Positions 49,161 to 55,943 of a stretch of 64,000 nt of DNA are shown in pieces (the first letter of the stretch is position 1; every line of letters starts with the position of its first letter). The position numbers and the translations under genes are program-made. Origin of the DNA: Agathobaculum sp. NTUH-O15-33. Its GTDB lineage: Bacteria > Bacillota > Clostridia > Oscillospirales > Butyricicoccaceae. The stretch is taken from contig NZ_CP136187.1 in NCBI RefSeq assembly GCF_033193315.1, forward strand, positions 3,603,501-3,667,500, written 5' to 3'. The notes beneath the pieces are model-generated. The model made no database searches, was not told the DNA's origin, and was given only the letters and a program-made list of their open reading frames with translations.

Positions 49161-49221
49161 AATTTTCTTCTTGCATTCGCAACCGTGTAGTGTTACTATA
49201 CTGTCATGAGGAGGTGGAACG

Positions 49222-49599
49222 ATGATCTGGTTAGATAACCTTAAACTGATGAAGGAGCGAAGTGGTCTCACAACAAAGGAGATTGCAAAGCAGTCTGGAA
49301 TACCAGAACCTACGCTGGAAAAACTTTTTGCGGGCCAAACTAAAGACCCCAAATTAACAACAATGACTCAACTTGTTCATTTTTTGGGATTCACCCTTGA
49401 TGATCTGGTTGTAACAGAAAAAACCCCCGAAGCCGGAGAACCGGCAACGGAGGCTGAGATGCTGGAATATTTAAAAGGACTGGAGACCCTCTTGGTGCGA
49501 AAGGGGTATATTAAAGAAGGGGAAGACATATCAGACCGAGACGCTGATTTTTTAATCGCACTTCTCGATTTGATTGACGCCCATTTCGAGAATCGTTAA
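49222..49599 (+). CDS. CI-like phage repressor (XRE family)
   Basis: 125 residues. N-terminal HTH (MKERSGLTTKEIAKQSGIPE then TLEKLFAGQ), linker, and a helical C-terminal domain (AEMLEYLKGLETLLVRKG). It lacks the LexA-type self-cleaving serine/lysine domain, so induction cannot run by RecA-stimulated autocleavage and must use another route, such as an antirepressor, antisense RNA or protease. Start ATG at 49222, GAGGAGGTGG upstream. Divergent from the Cro-like gene across the operators. Confidence 0.85.
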   Translation: MIWLDNLKLMKERSGLTTKEIAKQSGIPEPTLEKLFAGQTKDPKLTTMTQLVHFLGFTLDDLVVTEKTPEAGEPATEAEMLEYLKGLETLLVRKGYIKEGEDISDRDADFLIALLDLIDAHFENR

Positions 49600-49725
49600 G
49601 AGCGCTTTATTTCTGCTATTGTGTTGCCCATCTTGACAGATGCGCCGTACAACACGAAGCAAATTCGGTTGGCTATGTACAGGCTCGTTCGCCCGCCTAT
49701 TTGCATTATTACCATTGCCTTTCAT
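49552..49725 (-). CDS. Possible LexA-controlled small protein antisense to the repressor
   Basis: 57 residues (MKGNGNNANRRANEPVHSQP, later LLTILEMGVNQIEKCD) from the ATG at 49725, eight bases after AAAGGAGA. Its 3' end overlaps the end of the CI-like gene by 48 bases, and a transcript passing its stop would be antisense to that gene. A LexA-box-like palindrome lies in its leader. The protein itself is not recognised. Confidence 0.4.
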   Translation of the reverse strand: MKGNGNNANRRANEPVHSQPNLLRVVRRICQDGQHNSRNKALLTILEMGVNQIEKCD

Positions 49726-49747
49726 GTCAATGTCTCCTTTCAGCAAG

Positions 49748-49761
49748 CGAACGTTTGTTCG
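49748..49761. promoter_or_regulatory. LexA/DinR box (SOS operator)
   Basis: CGAACGTTTGTTCG matches the Gram-positive LexA operator CGAAC-N4-GTTCG exactly. It lies between the -10 of a leftward promoter and the ATG at 49725. A weaker copy, CAAACATATGTTCT, is at 49844-49857. Confidence 0.65.
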
Positions 49762-49779
49762 TGTTTTGTCGGTGCTTTT

Positions 49780-49808
49780 ATGATACCACCGTACCCGTAT
49801 ATTTGCAA
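49780..49808 (-). promoter_or_regulatory. Leftward promoter upstream of the LexA box
   Basis: TTGCAA (49808-49803), a 17-bp spacer and TATCAT (49785-49780) on the minus strand. Transcription would start near 49773 and pass through the LexA box at 49748-49761 towards the repressor gene. Confidence 0.55.
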
Positions 49809-49861
49809 TGCTACAAGTTGCCCAAAATAATTCCTGTTTTTTGCAAACATATGTTCTGTTT

Positions 49862-50248
49862 TCATTGTTATTATTATATCAAGGAATATGTCCAATAAAG
49901 CGGACTTTTATGGTCGAGTAAAAGATACCTGAACAAGTTAATCGCGCAAGAAAAACAAAGCATTCACTGTCACGCCTAATACTACCGATAACTTTATGCT
50001 ATTTCACCTCCAGCTCCATGAATCAACCCAAGTCACTTTAATAGTTATTGATTAACGCGCATGCAATTCAATACCATCAGAGGTATCTGTTGTATATATA
50101 ATACTCCTTTGTCATTTTTCCATCAATGGCGAAAGTTTTCCTGAGTTGTAAACCAAATACAAATTAAAGTGCCATATGAACACAAACTCTGATTATTTGC
50201 CACAGGAGCAAATATAAAAAACCGCTCAGGTGTGCTTGGAGGTTTAAA
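49862..50248. other. AT-rich region between the switch and hfq without a supported gene
   Basis: No ORF here has both a start and a ribosome site. It holds an AT-rich promoter-like stretch with TATAAT at 50097-50102, beside the short inverted repeat ATACC/GGTAT (50071-50086), which may drive hfq. A 20-codon minus-strand stretch near 49970-50030 resembles the end of an XRE domain and may be a remnant. Confidence 0.4.
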
Positions 50249-50479
50249 GTGGACAATCGAACGCCAATCAATTTGCAGACCGTACTGTTAAATACTGTGC
50301 GCAAAGACCGCATGCCGGTGACCATCTATCTGACAAACGGCTTTCAGATCAGGGGTGTCATAACCGGATACGACAATAATGTCATCATAGTAAAGTCCAA
50401 CGAGACGCAGGAGATGATCTACAAACATGCAATATCGACTATAGTACCGCAATCACCCGTTGAAATCATCACTCAATAA
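50249..50479 (+). CDS. hfq: Hfq RNA chaperone, prophage-encoded
   Basis: 76 residues with both Sm motifs of Hfq: Sm1 NLQTVLLNTVRKDRMPVTIY followed by LTNGFQIRGVITGYDN, and Sm2 MIYKHAISTIVPQSP (the diagnostic YKHAISTI). It should form the hexameric ring that binds A/U-rich small RNAs and mRNAs. The GTG start at 50249 lies after CTTGGAGG. The gene lies inside the att boundaries, between the repressor region and the integrase, with its own terminator, so it is phage cargo rather than a host gene. The short C-terminus is as in Firmicute Hfq. Confidence 0.88.
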   Translation: MDNRTPINLQTVLLNTVRKDRMPVTIYLTNGFQIRGVITGYDNNVIIVKSNETQEMIYKHAISTIVPQSPVEIITQ

Positions 50480-50484
50480 AAAAA

Positions 50485-50521
50485 TCCCGCCCCGGTGTTG
50501 GCGCACCAGAGCAGGACGGGG
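50485..50521 (-). terminator. Hairpin with A/T tract after hfq
   Basis: CCCGTCC..CTCTGGTG / CACCGGGGCGGG stem followed on the minus strand by seven T. It would stop leftward transcription entering from the integrase side; on the plus strand it overlaps the end of hfq. Confidence 0.5.
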
Positions 50522-50562
50522 TACAGATTAAACTTGGCGGTAGAATCTGTACCTCTATTTTA
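50521..50562 (+). terminator. Terminator of hfq
   Basis: GTACAGATT / AATCTGTAC perfect 9-bp stem with a 14-base loop, followed by CTCTATTTTA, between hfq and the integrase gene. Confidence 0.6.
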
Positions 50563-50600
50563 CCATACCTATTTTAGGTTGTAAATGGAGGTTTTTTATT

Positions 50601-51629
50601 ATGTCAAGGCAGAGCAAGAAGCCAAAATACTATATCCGCCCGGATGGACTACATGAAGCAATACGGAAAATAGACGGCAAGCGCGTGGCGTTTCGTGGCC
50701 GAACCGACGCGGAAGTCGAGCAGAAAATGATTGCCTATCAGAACACGATTCGCGACGGCTGGCCCTTTTCTAAGGTTGCCGATGCTTGGTGGGACGAACA
50801 CGAGCCGACCATAGAGGAAAACACCAAGAAGGGCTACCGGCCCGCCCACCGCCGTGCAAAAGAGCAGTTCGGAAGCGTTGCAATCAAAACCATCCGTCCA
50901 CAGGATGTGCAAAAATTTATTAATGCGTTTGCACGCGGTCGGTCACAAAAGACCGTCACCAACCAACTGTTAATTCTCAATTTAATATTCTCCTATGCAG
51001 TCGTACACGGCGACGCGGAATCCAATCCATGCACTTATGTAAAAATTCCTCGCGGTCTCCCAAAGCGACACCGGGAGGCTGCATCGCCACAGGATGAAGC
51101 TATCGCTGAAGATTATGCAAGAACATGGCTTTTCCCGTTCCTGATTTTGTGCACCGGCCTCCGCAAGGGCGAAGCACTGGCGCTCACTGATCAGGACTTT
51201 GCGGGAGAGTGGATCACTGTAAGCAAAAGTGTATACCATGTCGGCAATCAGCCCCATATTAAAGTGCCGAAGACGGACCATGGCGATCGTGTAGTCCCCC
51301 TGCTGGATCGCCTGCGGCCCTATCTCCCCAAGCGGTGGCGGGGGTATCTCTTTTCTGACGACGGCGGCAAAACGCCCCTGTCGGAAACGCAGTACCAACG
51401 ATACTGGGAGGTGATGCGCGCACAAACTGGAATCACCTGTACTGCGCACCAACTCCGGCATTCTTACGCCACGTTTATATATGACCGCGGCGTGCGAGAT
51501 AAGGACGCTCAGGATCTTCTGGGCCATGCGCAACTCTCCACGACTTCTGACATATATACGCATTTACGTGATGATCGGCGGCGGCGAACCGCGCAGATTT
51601 TAAACAACAAAACAAAAGGCACGCCCTAA
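50601..51629 (+). CDS. int: Phage tyrosine integrase
   Basis: 342 residues. N-terminal arm- and core-binding domains (GWPFSKVADAWWDEHEPTIE ... QKTVTNQLLILNLIF), C-terminal catalytic domain with Arg in CTGLRKGEALAL, His/Arg in AHQLRHSYATF, His in LLGHAQLSTTSD and the nucleophile Tyr in IYTHL. It recombines the phage att site with the 3' end of tRNA-Ser(GCU), whose att copy lies 190 bases downstream. ATG at 50601, after GGAGG. Confidence 0.95.
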   Translation: MSRQSKKPKYYIRPDGLHEAIRKIDGKRVAFRGRTDAEVEQKMIAYQNTIRDGWPFSKVADAWWDEHEPTIEENTKKGYRPAHRRAKEQFGSVAIKTIRPQDVQKFINAFARGRSQKTVTNQLLILNLIFSYAVVHGDAESNPCTYVKIPRGLPKRHREAASPQDEAIAEDYARTWLFPFLILCTGLRKGEALALTDQDFAGEWITVSKSVYHVGNQPHIKVPKTDHGDRVVPLLDRLRPYLPKRWRGYLFSDDGGKTPLSETQYQRYWEVMRAQTGITCTAHQLRHSYATFIYDRGVRDKDAQDLLGHAQLSTTSDIYTHLRDDRRRRTAQILNNKTKGTP

Positions 51630-51645
51630 ATTAAGGCGTGCCTTT
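51615..51645 (+). terminator. Terminator of the integrase gene
   Basis: Perfect 11-bp stem AAAGGCACGCC / GGCGTGCCTTT, overlapping the integrase stop codon; works in both directions. Confidence 0.85.
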
Positions 51646-51820
51646 CACTGTGTATTTACTGTGTTCGCATATAGCATTAAACGCCTATAATTGGCTATTT
51701 TCAGCCTTGTTATGAATGAAAACTATATATTCATAAATGTCTGTCAAAGTTGCTGTTTTGCTACGTTTTGGTGATTCATTAATTGCAAAACAAAAGAGTG
51801 ATTGCATTTCGCAACCACTC

Positions 51821-51849
51821 TTGTTTGGCGGAGAAGGAGGGATTTGAAC
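51821..51849 (-). repeat. attR: 29-bp repeat at the tRNA-Ser 3' end
   Basis: Identical to attL at 9458-9486. It lies in the intact tRNA-Ser(GCU) gene and covers its T-arm half, acceptor strand and CCA, so integration keeps the tRNA functional on this side. Confidence 0.9.
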
Positions 51850-51915
51850 CCTCGCGACCCTTTCGAGCCCTACTCCCTTAGCAGGGGAGCCCCTTCACCA
51901 CTTGGGTACTTCTCC
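51826..51915 (-). tRNA. tRNA-Ser (GCU)
   Basis: 90 bases with encoded CCA. Acceptor GGAGAAG / CTTCTCC, anticodon stem CTCCC / GGGAG with loop CTGCTAA (GCU), long class II variable arm, T arm GAGGG TTCAAAT CCCTC. It is the phage attachment gene. Confidence 0.95.
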
Positions 51916-51956
51916 ATACCAATCTTCACTTGTAGGGCACCCGCCATTAAGATGTA

Positions 51957-52058
51957 TGGCGGAGAGGGTGGGATTCCTTTTTCTGCGGAAAAAGCCACGG
52001 CGGTTGCAGCATGCCACCGGCATGTTGCTAAAAGCCGCCTTTCGAATCGCACCTCTCC
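51957..52058 (-). other. tRNA-like element sharing the tRNA-Ser(UGA) ends
   Basis: 102 bases. The 5' end GGAGAGG pairs with a 3' end CCTCTCC-GCCA whose last 20 bases are identical to those of the adjacent tRNA-Ser(UGA), but the interior has no D, anticodon or T arm. It is replaced by hairpins (GGCGG...CCGCC and CTTTTT...AAAAAG). It could be a tRNA pseudogene left by past integration at that tRNA, or a structured RNA. Confidence 0.5.
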
Positions 52059-52065
52059 AAAAAAA

Positions 52066-52154
52066 TGGCGGAGAGGGTGGGATTCGAACCCACGCGCCCT
52101 TTCGGACAAACGGTTTTCAAGACCGCCTCGTTATGACCGCTTCGATACCTCTCC
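52066..52154 (-). tRNA. tRNA-Ser (UGA)
   Basis: 89 bases with encoded CCA. Acceptor GGAGAGG / CCTCTCC, anticodon loop CTTGAAA (UGA), class II variable arm, T arm GTGGG TTCGAAT CCCAC. Seven T follow the 3' end. Confidence 0.95.
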
Positions 52155-52241
52155 GTATCATTGCCCGATAAGCAATAATAATTATACTACCAAAACGAGG
52201 CGGTGTCAATCCTTTTCCATATCTGCGTGAGTTTTTCCTGC

Positions 52242-52592
52242 TTAGCGGACTTTATCCGCCCATTCGCCTTCCTTAAAGCCCACACAAACAAAATCATCCG
52301 CTACAAGCAGCGGACGCTTAACCAGCATCCCATCGGTCGCAAGCAGCGCGTACTGCTCATCTTCCGACATCTCCGGCAGGCGGTTTTTCAGATCGAGCTC
52401 CTTATATTTCAAGCCGCTCGTGTTGAAAAAACGGCGCAGCGGCAACCCGCTCTTCGCATGCCAAGCGCGCAGCTCGTCCTCGTTGGGGCGATCCTGCTTG
52501 ATATCGCGAACCGTAATTTCAGCCCCCTGCGCCTCCAGCCAGTTCTGCGCTTTTTTGCAGGTAGAGCAATTTGGATAACAAACAAACAGCAT
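52242..52592 (-). CDS. ArsC/Spx-family thioredoxin-like protein
   Basis: 116 residues. N-terminal CYPNCSTCKKAQNWLEAQG carries the CxxC of the ArsC/Spx fold, followed by LPLRRFFNTSGLKYKELDL and LLATDGMLVKRPLLV (the conserved KRP). Relatives reduce arsenate with glutathione/thioredoxin or act like Spx on RNA polymerase; in gut Firmicutes such YffB-like copies are usually of unknown substrate. No ars operon is near. Confidence 0.85.
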   Translation of the reverse strand: MLFVCYPNCSTCKKAQNWLEAQGAEITVRDIKQDRPNEDELRAWHAKSGLPLRRFFNTSGLKYKELDLKNRLPEMSEDEQYALLATDGMLVKRPLLVADDFVCVGFKEGEWADKVR

Positions 52593-52598
52593 CAGTTT

Positions 52599-53459
52599 TC
52601 ACTCCTCTGTAAGCGGTGCGTCCATGTTTTTCGTAGCGGCGCGGGGGCGGGTGAGCATGGCCAATTCGGCCAGCAGCATAATGCAGCCCGCGGCGGCCAG
52701 AATGCTTCTGGTAAGCGTTTTCGCATCCCACGCGACCGCGCGCATGCCCATCAGGTAAGCAATGCAGTAGCCGCCCAGATCAGAGAAAACGACGGTCACA
52801 GCCAGCGCGCTGAAAAAGCCAAGTTGTGCCGGACGCGGCTTGGCAAACAGCAGCCGAGCGAGATGGTAAAAGCCGAGCACCAGCAAAATGTCCGCGATCA
52901 AACCGACGGCAAAGGACGGCAGCTTGGGGTCGACACAGGTCATACGGTAAGTGACGAGCAGATGCAGACAGCTCCAGATCAGCGGAGCCAGCGTCAGCTT
53001 GGCCTGTCCTTCGGTGATGGTGTCCGTATTCTGCGCTTTGCACAGGCCGATCAGGCAAATGCCGGCTACCACCGTGATCACGGCGTAGATCGATTCTAGC
53101 ACACGCGCCCAAACCGCGGCGTCCAGCTCTACCGTTGTGACGGTTAAGAACAAATAGTATGCGCCGCCCGCAATCAGTAGCATGCCCGCGATCACCGCGG
53201 CCATACGGAAACCGGTGGAGCGGGTGCCTAGCAGCGTTTCAAACGGCGTATCGCGCTCCGCCTTGAGCGGCATGGCACATACCGCGTAAAGCACCGCGGC
53301 AACGGCAAACAGCGCCAGCAGCGCGTACAGCAGCTTATTGCCGGGTATAGGCAGGCCGGTATTCAACTCAAACCCGCCCAGCAGGTGCGCGGTACGCAGG
53401 GCGACGCCCGGTATACAAAGGCCCACCGCCAGATACGGCAGCACTTTTGATCGATTCAT
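52599..53459 (-). CDS. Multi-pass membrane protein of unknown function
   Basis: 286 residues with about eight membrane helices (LPYLAVGLCIPGVALRTAHL, LLYALLALFAVAAVLYAV, AVIAGMLLIAGGAYYLFL, and others). No transporter signature. Six bases upstream of the ArsC-like gene, so co-transcribed. Confidence 0.65.
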   Translation of the reverse strand: MNRSKVLPYLAVGLCIPGVALRTAHLLGGFELNTGLPIPGNKLLYALLALFAVAAVLYAVCAMPLKAERDTPFETLLGTRSTGFRMAAVIAGMLLIAGGAYYLFLTVTTVELDAAVWARVLESIYAVITVVAGICLIGLCKAQNTDTITEGQAKLTLAPLIWSCLHLLVTYRMTCVDPKLPSFAVGLIADILLVLGFYHLARLLFAKPRPAQLGFFSALAVTVVFSDLGGYCIAYLMGMRAVAWDAKTLTRSILAAAGCIMLLAELAMLTRPRAATKNMDAPLTEE

Positions 53460-53563
53460 GGTTGTATTCCCTCCAGAAAAAACGCTTACTGATAAGCGAA
53501 TGCTATACCATTATAGCACGATTTTTGCCAGCGGCAAAGCTCTTTTTTGCGGTGAAACGGAAT

Positions 53564-53600
53564 AGAGCCATGCGTCCCACAGGGTTGCACATGGCTCTTT
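53564..53600 (-). terminator. Terminator downstream of the antiporter gene
   Basis: AGAGCCATG / CATGGCTCT stem (9 bp), with T tract TTTT on the plus strand and TATTCC on the minus strand. It lies 18 bases after the antiporter stop. Confidence 0.6.
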
Positions 53601-53617
53601 TGCACGCATAGCGTGTT

Positions 53618-54844
53618 TTAGATATGGTCGGTGCGGGGCATTTGCGCCGCTTCCTTAGGCGAAAGCTCGGTATTGCCCGGTGTTTGCCGGCGCATGCCGA
53701 CCTTGAGCAAAATAGGCGTGATAAGCGTCGTAACGATGACCATCAAAACGATCGGCGGGAACAGATCGGGCGCGATCAGGCCGGCCTGCTCGCCCTTCTG
53801 CGCAACGATCAGCGCGACTTCGCCACGGGATACCATGCCCAGACCGATGGATACCGCGTCGTAGGTCTCGAAGCCCATCAGCTTTGCGCCCAGACCGCAG
53901 CCAATGACCTTGGTCAAGATCGCGATGACCGTGAGCGTGACCGCGAACAGGATCAGCATACCGGTCAGCCCGTCCAGCTCGGTCTTGATACCGATCGAGG
54001 CAAAGAACAGGGGCGAAAACAGCATGTAGCCTAAAACGTTCATCTTCTTGCCCGCATAGTTGCGCGTATCGCTGATGTTGCACAGGATCAGGCCCGCGAA
54101 ATACGCGCCCGTGATATCGGCGATGCCGAAGAAATGTTCGGCCACAAAGCTTAGGATAAAGCAGAATGCCAGCGCATAGATCGCAATACGGCGATGCTGC
54201 GCCCACAGGCTGTCCATCTTGGAGAAGGCCTTGTGCATGATGAAGCCCACAACGGCAAGGAATACGAAGAACAGCGCGATGCGGCCGAACACCATGAGCG
54301 GCTGCACGTCCGGATCGGTAAAGCCGGTCAGCACGGTCAGCACGATAATGCCGAGAATATCATCGATCACGGCGGCGCCCAGAATAGCGGTGCCCACCTT
54401 GCTTTTCAGCTTGCCCATTTCGCGCAGCGTTTCCACCGTGATGGAAACCGAGGTGGCCGTCAGCACGACGCCGACAAAAATAGCCTTGAGCATTTTCTGC
54501 GGATCGTCGGGCATTGCGTCAAACAGCATGAAGCACGCGGTGCCGCCGATCAGCGGCACGACAACGCCGATCAACGCGATAATGAACGACGCAAAGCCGG
54601 TGCTCTTGAGCTCGTCCAGATCGGTATCCAGACCGGCGGTGAACATCAGGATGATGACGCCAAGCTCACTGGCCTTCATCAAAAAGTCGGTCTCGCCGAC
54701 GACATTGAGCACGCTCGGCCCCAGAATAACGCCGGCGATCAGCGCGCCGACGACCTGCGGCATGTGCACCTTTTCCGACGCAAGGCCGAGCACCTTGGTC
54801 GATAGCATGATCAGTGCGATCACAAGTAAAAAAGTATAATCCAT
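53618..54844 (-). CDS. Cation:proton antiporter (CPA2 family)
   Basis: 408 residues, about 12 membrane helices. CPA2 signature GALIAGVILGPSVLNVV near residue 33, LGVIILMFTAGLDTDLDEL near 62, the ion-binding Asp pair region LGAAVIDDILGIIVLTVL near 157, and MVSRGEVALIVAQKG near 340. It exchanges Na+ or K+ for H+ across the membrane for pH and ion balance. No C-terminal TrkA domain. Its own promoter (TTGCAA / TATAAT) lies at 54948-54919. Confidence 0.88.
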   Translation of the reverse strand: MDYTFLLVIALIMLSTKVLGLASEKVHMPQVVGALIAGVILGPSVLNVVGETDFLMKASELGVIILMFTAGLDTDLDELKSTGFASFIIALIGVVVPLIGGTACFMLFDAMPDDPQKMLKAIFVGVVLTATSVSITVETLREMGKLKSKVGTAILGAAVIDDILGIIVLTVLTGFTDPDVQPLMVFGRIALFFVFLAVVGFIMHKAFSKMDSLWAQHRRIAIYALAFCFILSFVAEHFFGIADITGAYFAGLILCNISDTRNYAGKKMNVLGYMLFSPLFFASIGIKTELDGLTGMLILFAVTLTVIAILTKVIGCGLGAKLMGFETYDAVSIGLGMVSRGEVALIVAQKGEQAGLIAPDLFPPIVLMVIVTTLITPILLKVGMRRQTPGNTELSPKEAAQMPRTDHI

Positions 54845-54918
54845 AGAATCCTCCCCCGGAGCAGTTGGTTTACTGTCCCTTACCTATTAAATATAGGCCC
54901 CTGTTAAAAACAGATTTC

Positions 54919-54948
54919 ATTATAACCCTCTGCCCCTGTGCGTTGCAA
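54919..54948 (-). promoter_or_regulatory. Promoter of the antiporter gene
   Basis: TTGCAA (54948-54943), an 18-bp spacer and TATAAT (54924-54919) on the minus strand, about 75 bases before the ATG at 54844. Beyond it to about 55180 I see no gene. Confidence 0.6.
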
Positions 54949-55183
54949 GTAATTTCTATGAAAAATATGACGTATTTTCCGCAAAATAAACCTGCTTTTC
55001 TTGTATCAAATGTGCACACGCAAGCCGATCGCTTGTAAAAAAAAGTAGTAAAGTGTAGCGGCCTTGTAACCGTGTATTTTGAAAGAAAAAACGCAAACCC
55101 GTATCGTTACTGGGTTCTATGACCTCGCGCTTTGTGCGGCGGACATTGTTGTTTTAGGCAAAATCCATTCCCAAACGAAATAC

Positions 55184-55214
55184 GGGCGCGAATGATTCAA
55201 CGTCATTCGCGCCC
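55184..55214 (-). terminator. Hairpin after the truncated surface-protein gene
   Basis: Perfect 12-bp stem GGGCGCGAATGA / TCATTCGCGCCC, 19 bases downstream of the pseudogene's last stop. The T tract is weak. Confidence 0.6.
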
Positions 55215-55232
55215 CTGCTCTGCTTTTCTCGG

Positions 55233-55540
55233 CTATTCCTTTTCTTGCCGTACTCCATCCGGGCCGATCTCGTAGCCGTCGATTTCGGTATTAACGGCCA
55301 TAGCGCCGTCCGGGTAGAAGTAGTATCACTTGCCGCTGATTTCCTGCCAGCCCCCGGCTTGCATGAGGCCTGAACCGTCGAAGTAGTGCCATGTGCCGTC
55401 AATCTGTTTCCAGCCGCCAGCGGCGGCGGGGTCTATGACGATTTCCACGAACCGGCGCAGCACGGCGGCGGCCTCGGCGTGGGTGGCGGGGTCCTTGGGG
55501 GCGAAACGGTTATTCCCCTCATGGGCAGCATATGCCCTTC
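55233..55540 (-). pseudogene. Remnant of an SLH / cell-wall-binding-repeat surface protein
   Basis: Minus-strand frame starting within an SLH domain (NNRFAPKDPATHAEAAAVLR) and continuing into two cell-wall-binding repeats (GGWKQIDGTWHYFDGSGLMQ; GGWQEISGK, then TGA at 55328-55326, then YYFYPDGAMAVN) and a final stop at 55233. The TGA stands where the repeat needs tryptophan (TGG to TGA). Its 5' part is missing and the break lies at the edge of the repetitive element, so the gene appears truncated and inactivated. Confidence 0.7.
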
Positions 55541-55582
55541 GGGCTTCCCCCAACGAGGGCATATGCGTACACTTAAGCAGCG

Positions 55583-55943
55583 TATGCATAGAGCGCTCTT
55601 TGGGCTTCCCCCGACGAGGGGAAGCTGGCACGGCGAAGCCGTGACTGATGGGGGCGCATGAATTGGCAGCATTGATGCGCGTGGCGGCCTTAAAGTGCGC
55701 TATTGGTTACGCCCCCCATTCGTCACGCGCCTACGGCGCGCGCCACCTTCCCCTCGTGGGGGGAAGGCCAGAAAACGGTCTTTGCCCCCCGCGCATTGCT
55801 TAAGTTTACGCATATGCCCTCGTCGGGGGAAGCCCAAATGCATACGCTGCTTAAGTTTACGCTTATGCCTCGTCGGGGGAAGCCCAAAGGGCTGCGACGA
55901 ATTGCGTTTCGTCGCAGCCCCATGATTTTATGTCATACTGTTC
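55583..55943. repeat. ~350-bp repetitive element, copy A
   Basis: Closely similar to 59191-59531. It contains palindromic cores (CTTCCCCTCGTGGGGGGAAG) and a tandem ~50-base unit (GCTTAAGTTTACGCATATGC..., GCTTAAGTTTACGCTTATGC...). A partial inverted unit precedes it (55536-55583). Its right end supplies the last codons and stop (GTATGA) of the surface-protein gene. It resembles a REP/MITE-like element. Confidence 0.7.

Larger units (their letters stand above)
9458..51849. mobile_element. Siphovirus-like prophage integrated in tRNA-Ser(GCU)
   Basis: About 42.4 kb between identical 29-bp att repeats. It contains every module of a temperate tailed phage: tyrosine integrase, CI/Cro-like switch, early genes, replication, packaging, capsid, long non-contractile tail with an 854-residue tape measure, fibres, holin and amidase. 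Most structural genes are intact and tightly overlapped. The phage SNF2 helicase carries an in-frame stop, so replication competence is uncertain. Several plus-strand cargo genes interrupt the minus-strand operons. Confidence 0.96.

Noticed and set aside
55539..55910. Possible CRISPR array from the repeated GCTTAAGTTTACGC units
   Set aside because: Only two or three imperfect units, no regular unique spacers and no cas genes; it fits a REP/MITE-like element better.
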